Shown here piece by piece: positions 5,256 to 5,325 of a DNA stretch of 5,325 nucleotides. The stretch comes from Leptospirillum sp. (GTDB lineage: Bacteria > Nitrospirota > Leptospirillia > Leptospirillales > Leptospirillaceae), in NCBI GenBank assembly GCA_027343785.1, contig DAHWKF010000033.1, positions 1 to 5,325 on the forward strand. The letters run 5' to 3'. Position numbers and translations under genes: made by a program. A model generated the notes under the pieces. That model had not been told where the DNA came from. It did no database searches and saw only the letters and a program-made list of their open reading frames with translations. Position 1 is the stretch's first letter; every line of letters begins with the position of its first letter.

Positions 5256-5325
5256 ATGAAGGTCAAAAATGTTTTCTCATTCCCTTTTCTTTCTGCCAAC
5301 GGTTCCCGCATATCCAGGATATCTC
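5256..5325 (+). CDS. Start of an unidentified gene under apparent sigma54 control (partial)
   Basis: Only the first 23 codons are in the window. The ATG at 5256 follows a strong Shine-Dalgarno, GGAGGAG (5241-5247), at an 8-base spacing. The frame is open to the right edge and starts MKVKNVFSFPFLSANGSRIS. The basic first residues followed by a short hydrophobic patch are not long enough to be a clear signal peptide. I do not recognise the protein. A sigma54 promoter about 70 bases upstream, a candidate enhancer repeat and a leader hairpin suggest a gene switched on by an enhancer-binding protein. Genes for nitrogen use, flagella, pili, stress responses or transport are often so controlled, but nothing here selects among them. 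Confidence 0.7.
   Translation, partial: MKVKNVFSFPFLSANGSRISRIS

Noticed and set aside
1..5325. CRISPR array, insertion sequence ends or a multi-gene defence system
   Set aside because: No regularly spaced repeats, transposase or defence-type genes are visible; the only mobile gene is the integrase at the left edge.

Overview
The window is chromosomal DNA from a Gram-negative bacterium. A diderm is suggested by a Slp-type outer-membrane lipoprotein and by a Kch-type potassium channel close to the enterobacterial one. By eye the DNA is moderately G+C-rich, with AT-rich patches at promoters and in one intergenic island. The species cannot be fixed from sequence alone. A Leptospirillum-like (Nitrospirota) or gammaproteobacterial source is only a guess.

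Layout. (1) Positions 1-718 are the end of an integrative element: the C-terminal part of a tyrosine integrase, open at the left edge, then a short direct repeat, running up to the 3' end of a tRNA-Gly(GCC) gene on the minus strand (719-793). This is the usual arrangement of an island inserted at a tRNA 3' end, so the chromosome proper probably begins at the tRNA and continues rightward. (2) Positions 794-1442 hold the tRNA promoter and a minus-strand Slp-family lipoprotein. (3) A divergent intergenic region (1443-1658) carries a strong sigma70-type promoter whose -10 lies inside a perfect inverted repeat, a clear candidate operator. It drives a complete pirin gene (1659-2561, plus). (4) A 555-base non-coding stretch ends in two stacked hairpins just before a complete Kch-type potassium channel (3117-4415, plus) with the TVGYGD filter and a C-terminal RCK domain. 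(5) An 840-base stretch (4416-5255) has no recognisable gene but is rich in signals: a terminator after kch, a G10 run, an AT-rich island with an inverted repeat, a minus-strand terminator, a paired 8-bp inverted repeat and an almost ideal sigma54 (-24/-12) promoter. (6) A new plus-strand gene starts at 5256 behind a strong Shine-Dalgarno and runs off the right edge.

The genes look like independent single-gene units, not one operon. Pirin and the lipoprotein are divergent, kch has its own long leader and terminator, and the gene at the right edge appears to be a separate sigma54-controlled unit. The points most worth following up are the right-edge sigma54 promoter with its enhancer-like repeat, the operator over the pirin promoter, and a possible internal start that would make a free RCK domain from kch.
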